Shown: positions 52,605 to 61,586, numbered from the stretch's first letter. The stretch is DNA of 64,000 nucleotides from Paraburkholderia tagetis (GCF_022213065.1 NZ_JAKLJA010000023.1:1-64000); one strand, 5' to 3'. The notes: generated by a model not told the origin, from the sequence alone. A program made the numbers and translations.

Positions 52605-53368
52605 GCTGACACCCCCATATATCCCCGGTGGCCGTGCGAACCGCCATCGCGCGGCAGATCCCAGCCGTTCAGGCGTTCAACGCCTTCGTGGGCGGCGACC
52701 GGATTGCCGTTACGGATGGCCGCCTCGAGGAGTGCGAGCGCCTGGCGCTCACCGTCGGCCATCTCCGGCGCGCCAGGATCCGGATCCACCGTCTCCCCCA
52801 GCGGCGGCACAAGGCACGTCAGCTGCTGCAAGAACTGGTTGGGGCTCGCGGCGAGGATCGCCACGTGCAGTTCGCGACGTGCGGCGGCGTAGCCGGCCAG
52901 AGACGTCGATGCCAGCCGCGCAGTGCTGGCCACCATGATCCGCGCGCGTTGCCGCGGGCTCGTATGTCGCGCCACGTCAGCTGCAGCGACCGGCTCAAGC
53001 ACGCGCAGAATCTCGGCGAGGTCCACCACGAAGGACGGATCCGTTGCGCGGGCGAGGCGCCAGGCCACAACATGCCGGTCGACGATCTGCCACTGCCGCT
53101 CATCGAGCACGCGTGAACCCACCCGCGTACGCACATCGACCACGCCGCGCGCGACGAGCTGGTTGACCGCCTCGCGCAGCAGGGTCCGGCTCACGCCCAG
53201 TTCCTGGGCGAGTATTCCCTGCGGTGGCAGCGCGCCGTTCGCATCGCACATGGCCGGAATCTGCCGCGCCAAGCGATCCGCCGCGGCGTGCCTCTGCCGC
53301 TCCAGGGCTTCGAGGCCGGCGTGTGCGTCGCCGTTCATGATGACGGGATCGTTTGCGAGCGTTTTCAT
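52601..53368 (-). CDS. GntR-family (FCD-type) regulator inside the conjugation operon
   Basis: 255-aa regulator. The winged-helix part is PPQGILAQELGVSRTLLREA with VNQLVARGVVDVRTRVGSRV. The C-terminal helical FCD-like domain includes AEILRVLEPVAAADVARHT and ELHVAILAASPNQFLQQL, a probable ligand- or metal-binding bundle. It is coupled at both ends: its ATG overlaps the virB11 stop and its stop overlaps the virD4 start. It probably adjusts conjugation-gene expression to a small molecule. Confidence 0.85.
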   Translation of the reverse strand: MKTLANDPVIMNGDAHAGLEALERQRHAAADRLARQIPAMCDANGALPPQGILAQELGVSRTLLREAVNQLVARGVVDVRTRVGSRVLDERQWQIVDRHVVAWRLARATDPSFVVDLAEILRVLEPVAAADVARHTSPRQRARIMVASTARLASTSLAGYAAARRELHVAILAASPNQFLQQLTCLVPPLGETVDPDPGAPEMADGERQALALLEAAIRNGNPVAAHEGVERLNGWDLPRDGGSHGHRGYMGVSA

Positions 53369-54522
53369 GCATCTCCCCGCAGCAGCTTCATTTTCGTGAC
53401 CGGATCGAACCAGATTTCCGTCAGGTCCCGGTTCTCCATGAACAGCACGACGTCGACCGTCGTACGGATCTCGCGCATCAGGTAGTCGAACGGCAGGGTC
53501 TGTCCGACCGGACTTTGCTTGACCAGCGTGGCGATGCGCGCCAGCGCCGCGATCGAGTCGTTCGCGTGCACCGTCGTCAAGCCGCCCTGGTGGCCGGTGT
53601 TGAGCAGGGTCAGGTAATCCCAGGTTTCATCACCGCGCAGCTCGGCCAGCAACACGCGATCGAACTTCATGCGCAGCGTCGCCTTTACAATGCGCCGCGC
53701 GGAAATCGCCTCGCTGTAGAACAGATGCACGTGGTTTCGATGCAGCGGCAACGGCAGCTCATGGGTATCCTCGATCGTCGCCAGGCGTGCCTCGTGCGGA
53801 ATGATCGGGATCAGGTCGGCCAGCGCCTTCATCAGCGTGGTCTTGCCGGAGCCCGTGCCACCGACGAGCACGATGTTCAGCCGGTTCAGCACGGCCAGCG
53901 TCAGAAACCGCACCACGTCGCGCTGCGCAAGCGCGTCGAGCATGTCCTGCTGGAACTGCGCGAGTCCATACGCATTCAGCGCGCGGGCCGGATCGAAAAC
54001 CGCGGTGGCCCGGCCAACATCGATGCCCCCCGAGCCAGCCCGTGCCGTCGCCGCCTCGATGTCCCCCTCCGTCAGTGCCCCACCGCCGTTCAGTCCACCC
54101 CGGACCACATCACGGAACCGGTCAAACCGTCCTGCGTCCGCCCATTCCTGCACCGAATAGCGCGTCGAGCTCGGCACACGGATCGTCATCGACACCGTGC
54201 CCGGCTCGCACGCGGGCGGAATCACAATCTGGCCGCGCTCGCCCTCGGGCAGGCGCACCGGCTTTTCCGGCTCGGCCGCCGACAGTGCCGGCTTCGCCTT
54301 GTTGTAGATCGCCAGTGCCGGCGCGAACTGCATCAGCATTTCCAGCGACGCGTTCGGCAGCTCATAACGTTGCCAGCCGTCGCGCGTTTCGGTCCAGCCT
54401 TCATACGGCCGGTTGATCGCCAGCTCCGTCACGCCGGGCGCAGCCAGCAATCCGGCGATGCCCAGTGTCCCGAGATGACTGCGTACGGTGACACTGTCGT
54501 CGTATCGCATGTTCATAAGCAC
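53365..54522 (-). CDS. virB11: VirB11-type secretion ATPase
   Basis: 385-aa hexameric ATPase. Key parts are the N-terminal LGIAGLLAAPGVTELAINRP, Walker A VGGTGSGKTTLMKAL (near residue 224), the Asp box LATIEDTHELPL and LRGDETWDYLTLLNTGHQGG then LTTVHANDS. It powers assembly and transfer of the type IV secretion system from the cytoplasm. The start may be the first Met or the Met two codons later. It follows virB10 by 16 bases and overlaps the GntR gene. Confidence 0.94.
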   Translation of the reverse strand: MLMNMRYDDSVTVRSHLGTLGIAGLLAAPGVTELAINRPYEGWTETRDGWQRYELPNASLEMLMQFAPALAIYNKAKPALSAAEPEKPVRLPEGERGQIVIPPACEPGTVSMTIRVPSSTRYSVQEWADAGRFDRFRDVVRGGLNGGGALTEGDIEAATARAGSGGIDVGRATAVFDPARALNAYGLAQFQQDMLDALAQRDVVRFLTLAVLNRLNIVLVGGTGSGKTTLMKALADLIPIIPHEARLATIEDTHELPLPLHRNHVHLFYSEAISARRIVKATLRMKFDRVLLAELRGDETWDYLTLLNTGHQGGLTTVHANDSIAALARIATLVKQSPVGQTLPFDYLMREIRTTVDVVLFMENRDLTEIWFDPVTKMKLLRGDA

Positions 54523-54538
54523 TCCGCAGGAAGTTGGA

Positions 54539-55762
54539 TCAGGGCGTCGCCAGCTCGTAGACGCCGGAAAAGTCGACGTCGCGCGCGACGAAAATCGTCG
54601 TCAGCGACCCGTATTTCGAATATGCGGTCGGCGGCACGTTGATGGTGTTGCGAAGCGCTTCGGCCGCTACCTCGCCACCTGCATTCGTCGTGTTGTTGAA
54701 CTGGATGCCGTTGCTGCCGCTGCCCGAGTTCGCTGCAATGGTCGACAGCGCCTGACCGGCGTCGCTGATCAGGCTGACCATCATGGCGCCGCCAAACCGC
54801 GTCCAGAAGTGGTTGTCGACGTAGGCCGGCAGGCCACTGCCGCCGAGCACGTCGGCCGCCGGCGAATCGAGTTGCACCATCACACCGTCAGGCGTCGTCA
54901 GACGCGTCCAGATCACGAAGATCCGAGCCTGCCCCTGCATCAGCGCCTGGCGCTGCTCGCCCACCACTTCAGATCCCCGCTCGATTAGCAGCACCTTGCC
55001 GTTCGCGGAATAAACGTCCTTCGCCACATGGCAGGTGGTCATGCCCGGGTAGTCGGTGATGATCTCAGCGCCCTGCACACACGGAATTGTGGTGCCCGCG
55101 ATCAGCAGGAAGTCGCGCGACGGCATCAGTTCGGCCTTGACCGTCGCCAGCTTCGATGGCTGCAGCTTGCTGTCCAGGCCATCCTTCGCAAATTCAGGAC
55201 GCTGGCTGGTCAACCCGGCGAGACCTGGCAAGCCACCCGCGCCCGCGGCACCCGGCGTCTTCTGGTCATTGTTGAGGTTAAGCAGCACGTCCCCGTCAAG
55301 CTTGCGCTGCGCGGCCGTCTCGACCGCACTGGCTGCAGTCGCCGCGGCGGCACCGCTTCCGCCCGCTGCCGTCGCCTGCGTCGCGCTCGCCGCATCCGCA
55401 TGGGCCGGTGTGGCAAGCGCGGAACTCGCAGCAGCCGCCTCCGAGGCCATCGCCGCTTCCAGCGCACGCTGCTTTTCGATCTTCGCCTGGTCACGCGCAA
55501 AGTCGTGCCGGTCATCCGAGGGCTTTTCCTTTTGCGCTTCGACCCTGGCGGCCTCGGACGCGGCGTGCTGCTGCGCCGACCAGCGCTTGATCGCGACACC
55601 CACCGCAATCGCGCCGAACAGCATGGCCAGCACGATCCCGAGGACAATCGGCAGCATGCGGAACGGGCTTTTGCGCTTCGTGCGGCCAACACCCGGCACG
55701 CCGCGCTCGCCGATGCCGGCCGGCTCGACCGGCGACGGGTTCAGGTTGATTTCGTCACTCAC
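54539..55762 (-). CDS. virB10: VirB10/TrbI-type core protein
   Basis: 407-aa envelope-spanning core subunit. A cytoplasmic N-terminus, one TM helix (about residues 36-60), a long Ala/Gln/Lys-rich periplasmic linker, and the beta-barrel C-terminal half with PSRDFLLIAGTTIPCVQGA, MTTCHVAKDVYSANGKVLLI and ERGSEVVGEQRQALMQGQAR. With VirB7 and VirB9 it forms the outer-membrane core complex. The start overlaps the virB9 stop by 8 nt. Confidence 0.94.
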   Translation of the reverse strand: MSDEINLNPSPVEPAGIGERGVPGVGRTKRKSPFRMLPIVLGIVLAMLFGAIAVGVAIKRWSAQQHAASEAARVEAQKEKPSDDRHDFARDQAKIEKQRALEAAMASEAAAASSALATPAHADAASATQATAAGGSGAAAATAASAVETAAQRKLDGDVLLNLNNDQKTPGAAGAGGLPGLAGLTSQRPEFAKDGLDSKLQPSKLATVKAELMPSRDFLLIAGTTIPCVQGAEIITDYPGMTTCHVAKDVYSANGKVLLIERGSEVVGEQRQALMQGQARIFVIWTRLTTPDGVMVQLDSPAADVLGGSGLPAYVDNHFWTRFGGAMMVSLISDAGQALSTIAANSGSGSNGIQFNNTTNAGGEVAAEALRNTINVPPTAYSKYGSLTTIFVARDVDFSGVYELATP

Positions 55763-56603
55763 TGCCCGCCTCCTTCTGTTTCACGAGCCGCACCGCGCCC
55801 GAAATCGTCGTGCCTGTCGGGTTCAGCTGCCCGTCGGGCCGGTATGCGTTGTTGCGGATGCCGAGCACGGCATCGCCCACTCGCAGGTTGAAGCCCGGCG
55901 CCGTGTCGTGCACGACGAGCACGGGGCCGCGCACGTCGTCGGGATTCACGAGCGCTTCCTTGCCGTCCGAGAACACGCGGTAGATCTGCGGCAGGTCGCG
56001 GCTCGTCCTGAACTCGAAGTAGGTAAAGCGGCCGTCATCCCACAGCGCGGTCGGCGCGAGTGTCGTATCGCCGTGCATGTCGTAGTCGAAGTTGCCCGTG
56101 CCCGGCGCGCTGACGGTCTGCGCAAGCAGTGCCCGCGCTTCGGCCGAGCGCACGGCGGCGGCCGCCGACTCCTTCGCACGCGTGTCCGGGTAATCGAAGG
56201 TCAGCGACCACACCGCCTGCTCGCGCCTGGTGACCGGGACCAGCTTCAGCACGTAGCGCCGGCGGTTCGTGAGGAGGATCAGGTTGGTAGCGGCCTGCGC
56301 GGCTTTCGGCTTGAAGAAGAAGCCGTTGCCAGCCGGCCCCGCGGACCAGGCCTTGCCGTCGCCCATGCCACCGCCGTCGATTTTTTCGCCTTTCTCGAAA
56401 ATGAGGACCGTCGCCTCGCCCGGCCGGTAGGCGATCCGGTACGTCTCGGTTGGGTCGTACACCGCGCACGCCACATGAGGGTCGCTCCCGCACGGGCCCG
56501 GTATCACTTCAGCCGCAGCAGGTCGTGCCAGGGTGGCCAACACGGCCGCGATCGTCAACACACCCGCCTGCGCGCGCAACGTGTTCTGGAACCGGGCTTT
56601 CAT
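55755..56603 (-). CDS. virB9: VirB9-type core protein
   Basis: 282-aa periplasmic/outer-membrane core subunit. A signal peptide (about residues 1-31, ending ARPAAA) precedes YDPTETYRIAYRPGEATVLI, LILLTNRRRYVLKLVPV, and the C-terminal LWDDGRFTYFEFRTSRDLPQ and VGDAVLGIRNNAYRPDG, the usual VirB9 motifs. It pairs with the VirB7 lipoprotein. Start overlaps the virB8 stop by 4 nt. Confidence 0.93.
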   Translation of the reverse strand: MKARFQNTLRAQAGVLTIAAVLATLARPAAAEVIPGPCGSDPHVACAVYDPTETYRIAYRPGEATVLIFEKGEKIDGGGMGDGKAWSAGPAGNGFFFKPKAAQAATNLILLTNRRRYVLKLVPVTRREQAVWSLTFDYPDTRAKESAAAAVRSAEARALLAQTVSAPGTGNFDYDMHGDTTLAPTALWDDGRFTYFEFRTSRDLPQIYRVFSDGKEALVNPDDVRGPVLVVHDTAPGFNLRVGDAVLGIRNNAYRPDGQLNPTGTTISGAVRLVKQKEAGSE

Positions 56604-57508
56604 TGGCTCGCCCCTCCCTGCACATCCGACGGTGCCGACGGTGCCGACGGCGCCGACTGGGACGACGTGGCCGCCGACGGCATCGGCGCCACGCCGTCCG
56701 TCGTGCTGCTGCGGGTCCAGTCACGATCGACCGAGTAGCTGGTGACACGAAATCCGGTCGGATTGCGCACCTGTTCATCGCTTCTGGTCGGCAGATCGCC
56801 CATCTCATACGTGATCGTCGCGACCCAGTACTCGGTCCTGGGCGGCGTCGGTGTCGAACTCCCCTGCGTCGACAGCGAAACGATCTTCTTCGAGAAGAAC
56901 ACCTGCGCGGTTGAGCCGACAAACGTAATCGCACCGGGTTGTGCCACCACGCGGTATTTGTCGGTCAGCACGTTTTGCGGTGCGTTTTTGCGGCTGTACA
57001 GCGCCGCGTACCCCGTCTGCTCGCGCGGGGAGTTCATCAGCGATACGGTGTCGTAGTCGTCCTGGATCGTGTACCAGTCATACCGCTCGCGCAGTTCGAC
57101 GTACCTGCGCAGTGCTGCGCGCAACTCGAGTTCACCGAAGGTCACGGTCCCGCTGTGCGCGACGTCGATCACCTGCACGTCGCCGGTCGCGGTGTTGTCC
57201 TTGATGATCACTGGCGGCGACGGTCTCTTTAGTTGTACTAACGCTGCTGAGCCAAGAATAGAAGCCAGTGCAACAAGCATGGCGCCACCCGCGACACGCC
57301 AGGCGATCTTCGTCATGTTCTCCTGCAGCTGCTGCCGGGACCTCTCGAAGGAGAGCGCTTCCCTGAAAAATGTACGCGCCATCTCGCGCGGGTCAGCGTC
57401 GGCGAGCTTCGCCGCGAGGTCCTGCAGCGCAGCCGCGGAATTGGCGTCGGTCGCAGTCGCGGCTGGCTCAGCCTGCGCTTTGGCCGTCTTCCCCGGAATC
57501 CATTTCAT
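56600..57508 (-). CDS. virB8: VirB8-type inner-membrane protein
   Basis: 302-aa protein. A cytoplasmic N-terminus, one TM (about 68-90), then the NTF2-like periplasmic domain: GELELRAALRRYVELRERYD, WYTIQDDYDTVSLMNSPREQ and RNPTGFRVTSYSVDRDW, a common VirB8 ending. It is an assembly factor of the inner-membrane complex. The chosen Met overlaps the VirB7 stop by 4 nt; a longer in-frame start is possible but would lie inside virB7. An Ala/Pro/Ser tail follows. Confidence 0.92.
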   Translation of the reverse strand: MKWIPGKTAKAQAEPAATATDANSAAALQDLAAKLADADPREMARTFFREALSFERSRQQLQENMTKIAWRVAGGAMLVALASILGSAALVQLKRPSPPVIIKDNTATGDVQVIDVAHSGTVTFGELELRAALRRYVELRERYDWYTIQDDYDTVSLMNSPREQTGYAALYSRKNAPQNVLTDKYRVVAQPGAITFVGSTAQVFFSKKIVSLSTQGSSTPTPPRTEYWVATITYEMGDLPTRSDEQVRNPTGFRVTSYSVDRDWTRSSTTDGVAPMPSAATSSQSAPSAPSAPSDVQGGASQ

Positions 57509-57630
57509 TGCGCGCTCCCCTGAGTCGCATGGTTCACGGGCATCCACGGCCCCTCAGGTTGCGTCGGCTTTGGCGCCGACGAGCAGGCCGCAAGCAGCGC
57601 GGCGCTGCAAAGCACGACGATGAATTTCAT
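57505..57630 (-). CDS. virB7: VirB7-type small lipoprotein, 41 aa
   Basis: A short lipoprotein starting MKFIVVLCSAALLAACSSAP, with lipobox LLAAC (Cys 16) and a Pro-rich mature part PKPTQPEGPWMPVNHATQG. Its size and its place right before virB8 fit VirB7, which anchors VirB9 at the outer membrane. A GGAGATTG-type site precedes the ATG and its stop overlaps the virB8 start. Confidence 0.82.
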   Translation of the reverse strand: MKFIVVLCSAALLAACSSAPKPTQPEGPWMPVNHATQGSAQ

Positions 57631-57654
57631 TTCAATCTCCGGTTGAGTTGTACC

Positions 57655-57683
57655 GCCCGCCGTCGCCGGCTGCTCCGGCGGGC
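57655..57683 (-). terminator. hairpin between the Eex-like gene and virB7
   Basis: An 8-bp GC stem (57655-57662 with 57676-57683). No T-run. It may lower read-through or protect the upstream mRNA. Confidence 0.35.
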
Positions 57684-57692
57684 CGTCGCTCT

Positions 57693-58049
57693 TTACTTCG
57701 CGCGCACGAACTCTGACCCAGGCGTAACGAGATGGCCGGTCGATTTGTCGATCGTCATTGCATATTGAATCGCGGCACTGACAATCATCTTTCCGTCCAC
57801 AACGGTGGCTGGCTGTTGACGCGTTATCGTTCCGACCTTGCTGCCGTCGTCGTTGTATTGATCCTCCTGGTGCGACACATAGAAATCGTTCCCGCTACCG
57901 TTTTTACTAATGACGATTTCGTTGTAGTCCTGCCCATTAACACGCGTCCATTTCCCAAGGTATTGGTCGCCGTCACTCTTGCCGCAGCCGAACTGCGTCA
58001 GAGCCACCACAACCGTGATTGCCGCCGTCACGAACCGGATTAACCTCAT
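57693..58049 (-). CDS. small lipoprotein, possible entry-exclusion (Eex-like) protein
   Basis: 118-aa protein. Signal segment MRLIRFVTAAITVVVALTQF leads to Cys 22 (FGCGKSDGDQYLGKW), a loose lipobox. The mature part, YLGKWTRVNGQDYNEIVI then VSAAIQYAMTIDKS, looks like a compact beta-rich lipocalin-style fold. Small lipoproteins at this site between virB6 and virB7 are often entry-exclusion proteins; the function here is by position. The start at 58049 has GGAGG-like site (AGGAGGAAT). Confidence 0.65.
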   Translation of the reverse strand: MRLIRFVTAAITVVVALTQFGCGKSDGDQYLGKWTRVNGQDYNEIVISKNGSGNDFYVSHQEDQYNDDGSKVGTITRQQPATVVDGKMIVSAAIQYAMTIDKSTGHLVTPGSEFVRAK

Positions 58050-58074
58050 CGATTCCTCCTGGTAGTAGTCAAAA

Positions 58075-59013
58075 TCACGCGCGACCAAGCGAGTTGCCCG
58101 ACGCACCCGATGATCCACCGCCGGCTCCGCCCGAGAACTTCATCGCCCTCATGACCATGCTGGCCGCATTGCCGATCTTACCGACCATCGAAGAGATGCC
58201 CACGCCACCTGCCAGTTGCGAGGCGAGAGACGGCATGCTCAACGAGACCACGATGAACACCAGCCCCGCACCGATGATCTTTCCTTCAATCGCATAGGTC
58301 AGCATTACGTTATGCACGTCGAATGCCTTGGGCAGCACGGAAGTCATGAAACTCACCTCGATTGCACCAACCGCGCCGAACAGCGCGACGAGCAGGCCAT
58401 AGTTCAGGCACTGCCCGACCCAGTTCTGAAAAAACTGGCGCGTTGCCGGAAACAGCGCAGCAACGACGAAGGCCGGACCGAGCGCGAGCAGCAACCCCAG
58501 TGCGAACTTCGCGAGGATGATGTAGGCGGCCGCAATCGCAAGGAACGGCACGCCGACCAGGAGGATGCAGATTGCGAGCACCGAGACCTCGATATAGAGG
58601 CCAATGTCGCTCCATGTCAGCCCCGCGTACATTGTCTTTATCGCAGATATATAGAGGTTCAACAGCGTATCCAGCCCGTTGCTCAGACTGTTGCCCCCCA
58701 TCAATGCCGTACTCAGATCATCGCCAAGTCCGTTGAAGAACGGCACGACGTACTCGCTGTAGTAGCTGATGTTCATCCCGAGTGTGAGCACAGCAGCCCA
58801 CCCCGCCGTCTTCAGCAAAAAGTCGGATATCGGGCTGTCGTTGTGGCCACGCCAGTACGACAGCAGGACGAGCAGGACGTAGAGGCTGAAGCACGCGGCG
58901 ACCAGCGGACTGATCAGCGAGATCATCCGGGCCGAGCCGGTGTTGATCGTGTTCAGCACGTTCTGGTCGAACGAGTTGAACATATCGGTGAAGATCGTCA
59001 GTTGCGTGGCCAT
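58075..59013 (-). CDS. virB6: VirB6-type polytopic membrane protein
   Basis: 312-aa protein with about six TM segments: MISLISPLVAACFSLYVLLV, LLKTAGWAAVLTLGMNISY, VSVLAICILLVGVPFLAIAA, YIILAKFALGLLLALGPAFV, CLNYGLLVALFGAVGAIEV and IIGAGLVFIVVSLSMPSLAS. A Gly/Ser-rich tail ends it. VirB6 forms the inner-membrane channel part. Spacing to virB5 is about 14 bases. Confidence 0.92.
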   Translation of the reverse strand: MATQLTIFTDMFNSFDQNVLNTINTGSARMISLISPLVAACFSLYVLLVLLSYWRGHNDSPISDFLLKTAGWAAVLTLGMNISYYSEYVVPFFNGLGDDLSTALMGGNSLSNGLDTLLNLYISAIKTMYAGLTWSDIGLYIEVSVLAICILLVGVPFLAIAAAYIILAKFALGLLLALGPAFVVAALFPATRQFFQNWVGQCLNYGLLVALFGAVGAIEVSFMTSVLPKAFDVHNVMLTYAIEGKIIGAGLVFIVVSLSMPSLASQLAGGVGISSMVGKIGNAASMVMRAMKFSGGAGGGSSGASGNSLGRA

Positions 59014-59027
59014 GTTCGCGCTCCGCG

Positions 59028-59681
59028 TTATTGATCGGCGTTGTCGTCGTTCAGGCGACTCTGCATGTCGTTATGCGCCGCCTGCTGTGCGAGCTCCTTC
59101 TCCGCGTCCTGAAGCCGCCCAGCGAGATCCAGCTGCATCTTTTCCGCGTTAATCGACGAAATCTCCGCCGACCACCGGTTCTGCAGATCGGCCTTTGCGG
59201 CCGGGTCCTGCGTCAGGTTCGACTGCTGCATCAGCTGCTGGATGTTGGTCAGCCGGTCGATCGACGCCTGATAGGAGCGCATCGCCATCGCCTTGTTGGC
59301 AGCCAGCGTATCGTTCAGGCGCTGCTGGCCGGGCGTGTACGCGGTCATCCCCTCCTGGCTCTCGATGGTGCTGGCGAGGCCACTGATGCCGTTCAACTGC
59401 CCGCTCTTCACTTCGTCATAAACCGACTGCCATTGATCCGGCAGGAAGTTGCGCAGCGACGCGTCATTGAGAATGTTCCCCAGGCCGCGATTGCCGATCG
59501 TCGATGCGTACTGGTTCGAGATCAGGCTGTATTGCTGTTCCAGCTGCTTGACGGTCAGGATCGCCTGCCCGACCGCCTGCAGGTCGAGCACCGGAACGCC
59601 CTGCGCGTGCGCGGTCTGCGTGGAGCAGAAAGCCGCGAACACCGCAGCGCCGGTCAGTTTCCGAATGGTTTTCATCGTCAT
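59028..59681 (-). CDS. virB5: VirB5-type minor pilus protein
   Basis: 217-aa exported protein. A signal peptide (MKTIRKLTGAAVFAAFCSTQ, cut after AHA) precedes VPVLDLQAVGQAILTVKQLE, a helix-rich middle (YSLISNQYASTIGNRGLGNI), and RLQDAEKELAQQAAHNDMQ at the end, as in VirB5/TraC. The start is at the first Met or two codons later. Its start overlaps the stop of the upstream membrane-protein gene. Confidence 0.88.
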   Translation of the reverse strand: MTMKTIRKLTGAAVFAAFCSTQTAHAQGVPVLDLQAVGQAILTVKQLEQQYSLISNQYASTIGNRGLGNILNDASLRNFLPDQWQSVYDEVKSGQLNGISGLASTIESQEGMTAYTPGQQRLNDTLAANKAMAMRSYQASIDRLTNIQQLMQQSNLTQDPAAKADLQNRWSAEISSINAEKMQLDLAGRLQDAEKELAQQAAHNDMQSRLNDDNADQ

Positions 59682-60172
59682 GCTCCGTGGCTGGAGTGAT
59701 GTTGCTGGCGAACCATCGCCAGTACGTCGAGGTCGTGCGGCACGATTGGGCGGTGCTGATGGTGAATCGCATCGAGATACGCCAGTGCCCCCGGGAAATC
59801 CGTGTTCTGCTCCTCCAGATCGGCAGGTGTAAGGTCGATGGGTCGATAGGGGTTAATCGGACGGGAACGAGACAGGGCCATTCGATCCACCGTGGCGGTC
59901 GCGAACAGGCCTATCGCCACGCCCTCAACCACCAGAGTGCCGAAATCAACATGGCTTCCGTGCCATGTACCGATGCGGGAGATGTGGAGCCTGTACATGC
60001 ATGCAGCACCCACAAGGGCCGCAATGGCAAACAGCAGGACTCCGAACCTGATGCGTCGCACACGGTTCTTCCTGTCCCACATCCGGTCGTGCTCATCCGC
60101 CCACTGCCTGAGCTGCTCGCGTGTGGCGGGCCCGATAGCCGACGCGAGATGCAGTTCGTCGATCGTCGTCAT
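59678..60172 (-). CDS. membrane protein in the virB operon, unknown
   Basis: 164-aa protein with a polar N-terminus, two TM segments (FGVLLFAIAALVGAACMY and VEGVAIGLFATATVDRMA), and a His-rich C-terminus (HHQHRPIVPHDL, ending HHSSHGA). No family was recognised. It lies between virB5 and the IS insertion; before that insertion it would have followed virB4. The ribosome site (AGG) is weak and lies next to the IS edge. Confidence 0.7.
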   Translation of the reverse strand: MTTIDELHLASAIGPATREQLRQWADEHDRMWDRKNRVRRIRFGVLLFAIAALVGAACMYRLHISRIGTWHGSHVDFGTLVVEGVAIGLFATATVDRMALSRSRPINPYRPIDLTPADLEEQNTDFPGALAYLDAIHHQHRPIVPHDLDVLAMVRQQHHSSHGA

Positions 60173-60179
60173 TCAACCT

Positions 60180-60194
60180 ATATGAACGCGTCCC
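60180..60194. repeat. left inverted repeat of the IS110/IS1111-type element
   Basis: ATATGAACGCGTCCC, exactly matched in inverse orientation by 61587-61601. Confidence 0.8.
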
Positions 60195-60457
60195 GTTTGC
60201 AACAGTTGTCTTGTGTTTTGATAGACAGGATGGGCTGCAGCTCTATATCCGGCCTTCTTGCAGCCGGTGTTGCCGCTGCTGGCCCCTATGAAATCCGCTG
60301 ACTCGCGCCTCATTCTCCTCGCGAGCTCGGAGCTCTCGGTTGAATTCAGGTTTAGCAAGTCCCAGGTCCTACCTGCTCGTCATCACACTCGATAGCTGCG
60401 CAACCTTTCGACGTTCACCCTGTGTTAAACGTTGATCTTCTACCGCGAATGATCCGC

Positions 60458-61477
60458 CTAAGCCGGCTTCACGCTCACGTAGCCCTTCTGGTACGGCCGG
60501 TCATGGGCGAGCACGGCCCAGATCGTCCGCGCGATCTTGTTGGCCAATGCGACGATCACCACATTCTTCGGCCGCCGTTTCTTCATCTGCTCGACCCATT
60601 CACCGGGTTCCTTTGCGTTCTCAATCACGCTACGCGCACCGTGGATCAGCAGTGTGCGGAGATACGTGTCGCCGCGCTTCGATATGCCGTGCAGGTTTAC
60701 CTTGCCACCCGAGCCTGTCTGCTTCGGTACGATCCCGACCCACGCGGCGAACTCCCGCCCAGAACTGAACGCTTTCGGATCACCCATCATTGCAACTGCC
60801 GCCGTTGCCGTCAGTAGGCCGACGCCGGGAATCTCGCCAATGGCTTTCACCGACATGTCTTCCTTCTTCCACTCGCGCATGCGGCGCTCGATCTGCGCTA
60901 CCTGCTCGTCCAGCTTTGCCAGTCCGTTCCACTGCTCGCGAAGCGTATCAATGACCACCGCGGGCAGGCGCTCAGAGATCCGTTCAAGTACCAACGGTAT
61001 CTCCTTGTCCAGCTTGGCCCGGCCCTTGCTCATCACCTCGCCGTACTCCATCAGCAGTCCTCGCAGATTATTGATCTGCATCGTTCGGAACTTGATCAAT
61101 TGCTGCCTCATACGGTGTAGCCCCAGCATCGCTTGCTGCATCTCGGTTTTTATCGCGACCGCCTTGCTTGGCTGCTGCACTGCCAGCCAGATCGCCTTGG
61201 CATCCGCCGCATCGTTCTTGTTACGTATGTTGAACGCCTTCACGAACTCTGCCGGCATCAGCTTCACCTCGTGACCCATCTTCATCAGTTGCCGGGCCCA
61301 GTGGTGCGCTCCACCGCACGCTTCCATCCCGATCACGCAGGGTGCCCGGTTCGCGAAGTGCTCGAGGAACTTTTCCCGCTTGATCGGCTTGTTCACAAGC
61401 TCACCCGTTTCCTGATCGACGTAATGCACCTGGAACACGTTTTTCGCGATGTCCACACCGACTGCTGTACGATTCAC
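60458..61477 (-). CDS. IS110-family transposase (IS1111-like)
   Basis: About 339-aa DEDD transposase. It starts at GTG (61477 or the adjacent 61480) with GGAGG upstream, and opens VNRTAVGVDIAKNVFQVHYV (first Asp). Next are CVIGMEACGGAHHWARQL (Glu), KAFNIRNKNDAADAKAIWLA (Asp pair), and in the C-terminal half IGEIPGVGLLTATAAVAMMG and the Ser-bearing VPKQTGSGGKVNLHGISKRG. It differs clearly from the IS110 gene at 1.4 kb. Full-length and probably active. Confidence 0.93.
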   Translation of the reverse strand: MNRTAVGVDIAKNVFQVHYVDQETGELVNKPIKREKFLEHFANRAPCVIGMEACGGAHHWARQLMKMGHEVKLMPAEFVKAFNIRNKNDAADAKAIWLAVQQPSKAVAIKTEMQQAMLGLHRMRQQLIKFRTMQINNLRGLLMEYGEVMSKGRAKLDKEIPLVLERISERLPAVVIDTLREQWNGLAKLDEQVAQIERRMREWKKEDMSVKAIGEIPGVGLLTATAAVAMMGDPKAFSSGREFAAWVGIVPKQTGSGGKVNLHGISKRGDTYLRTLLIHGARSVIENAKEPGEWVEQMKKRRPKNVVIVALANKIARTIWAVLAHDRPYQKGYVSVKPA

Positions 61478-61586
61478 CACAGGATCCTCCCGTTCGCCTT
61501 GGAAAATTCCATATTTTCCACTTTGGGCACATCGATGCCGTTGGCCTGTGAGGATCCACCTTCCTTCGCTCACTCGGTCACGGGGT

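Noticed and set aside
55056..56738. Plus-strand open frame of 560 codons
   Set aside because: Antisense to virB10 and virB9, with repetitive Ala/Arg content and no recognisable motif.
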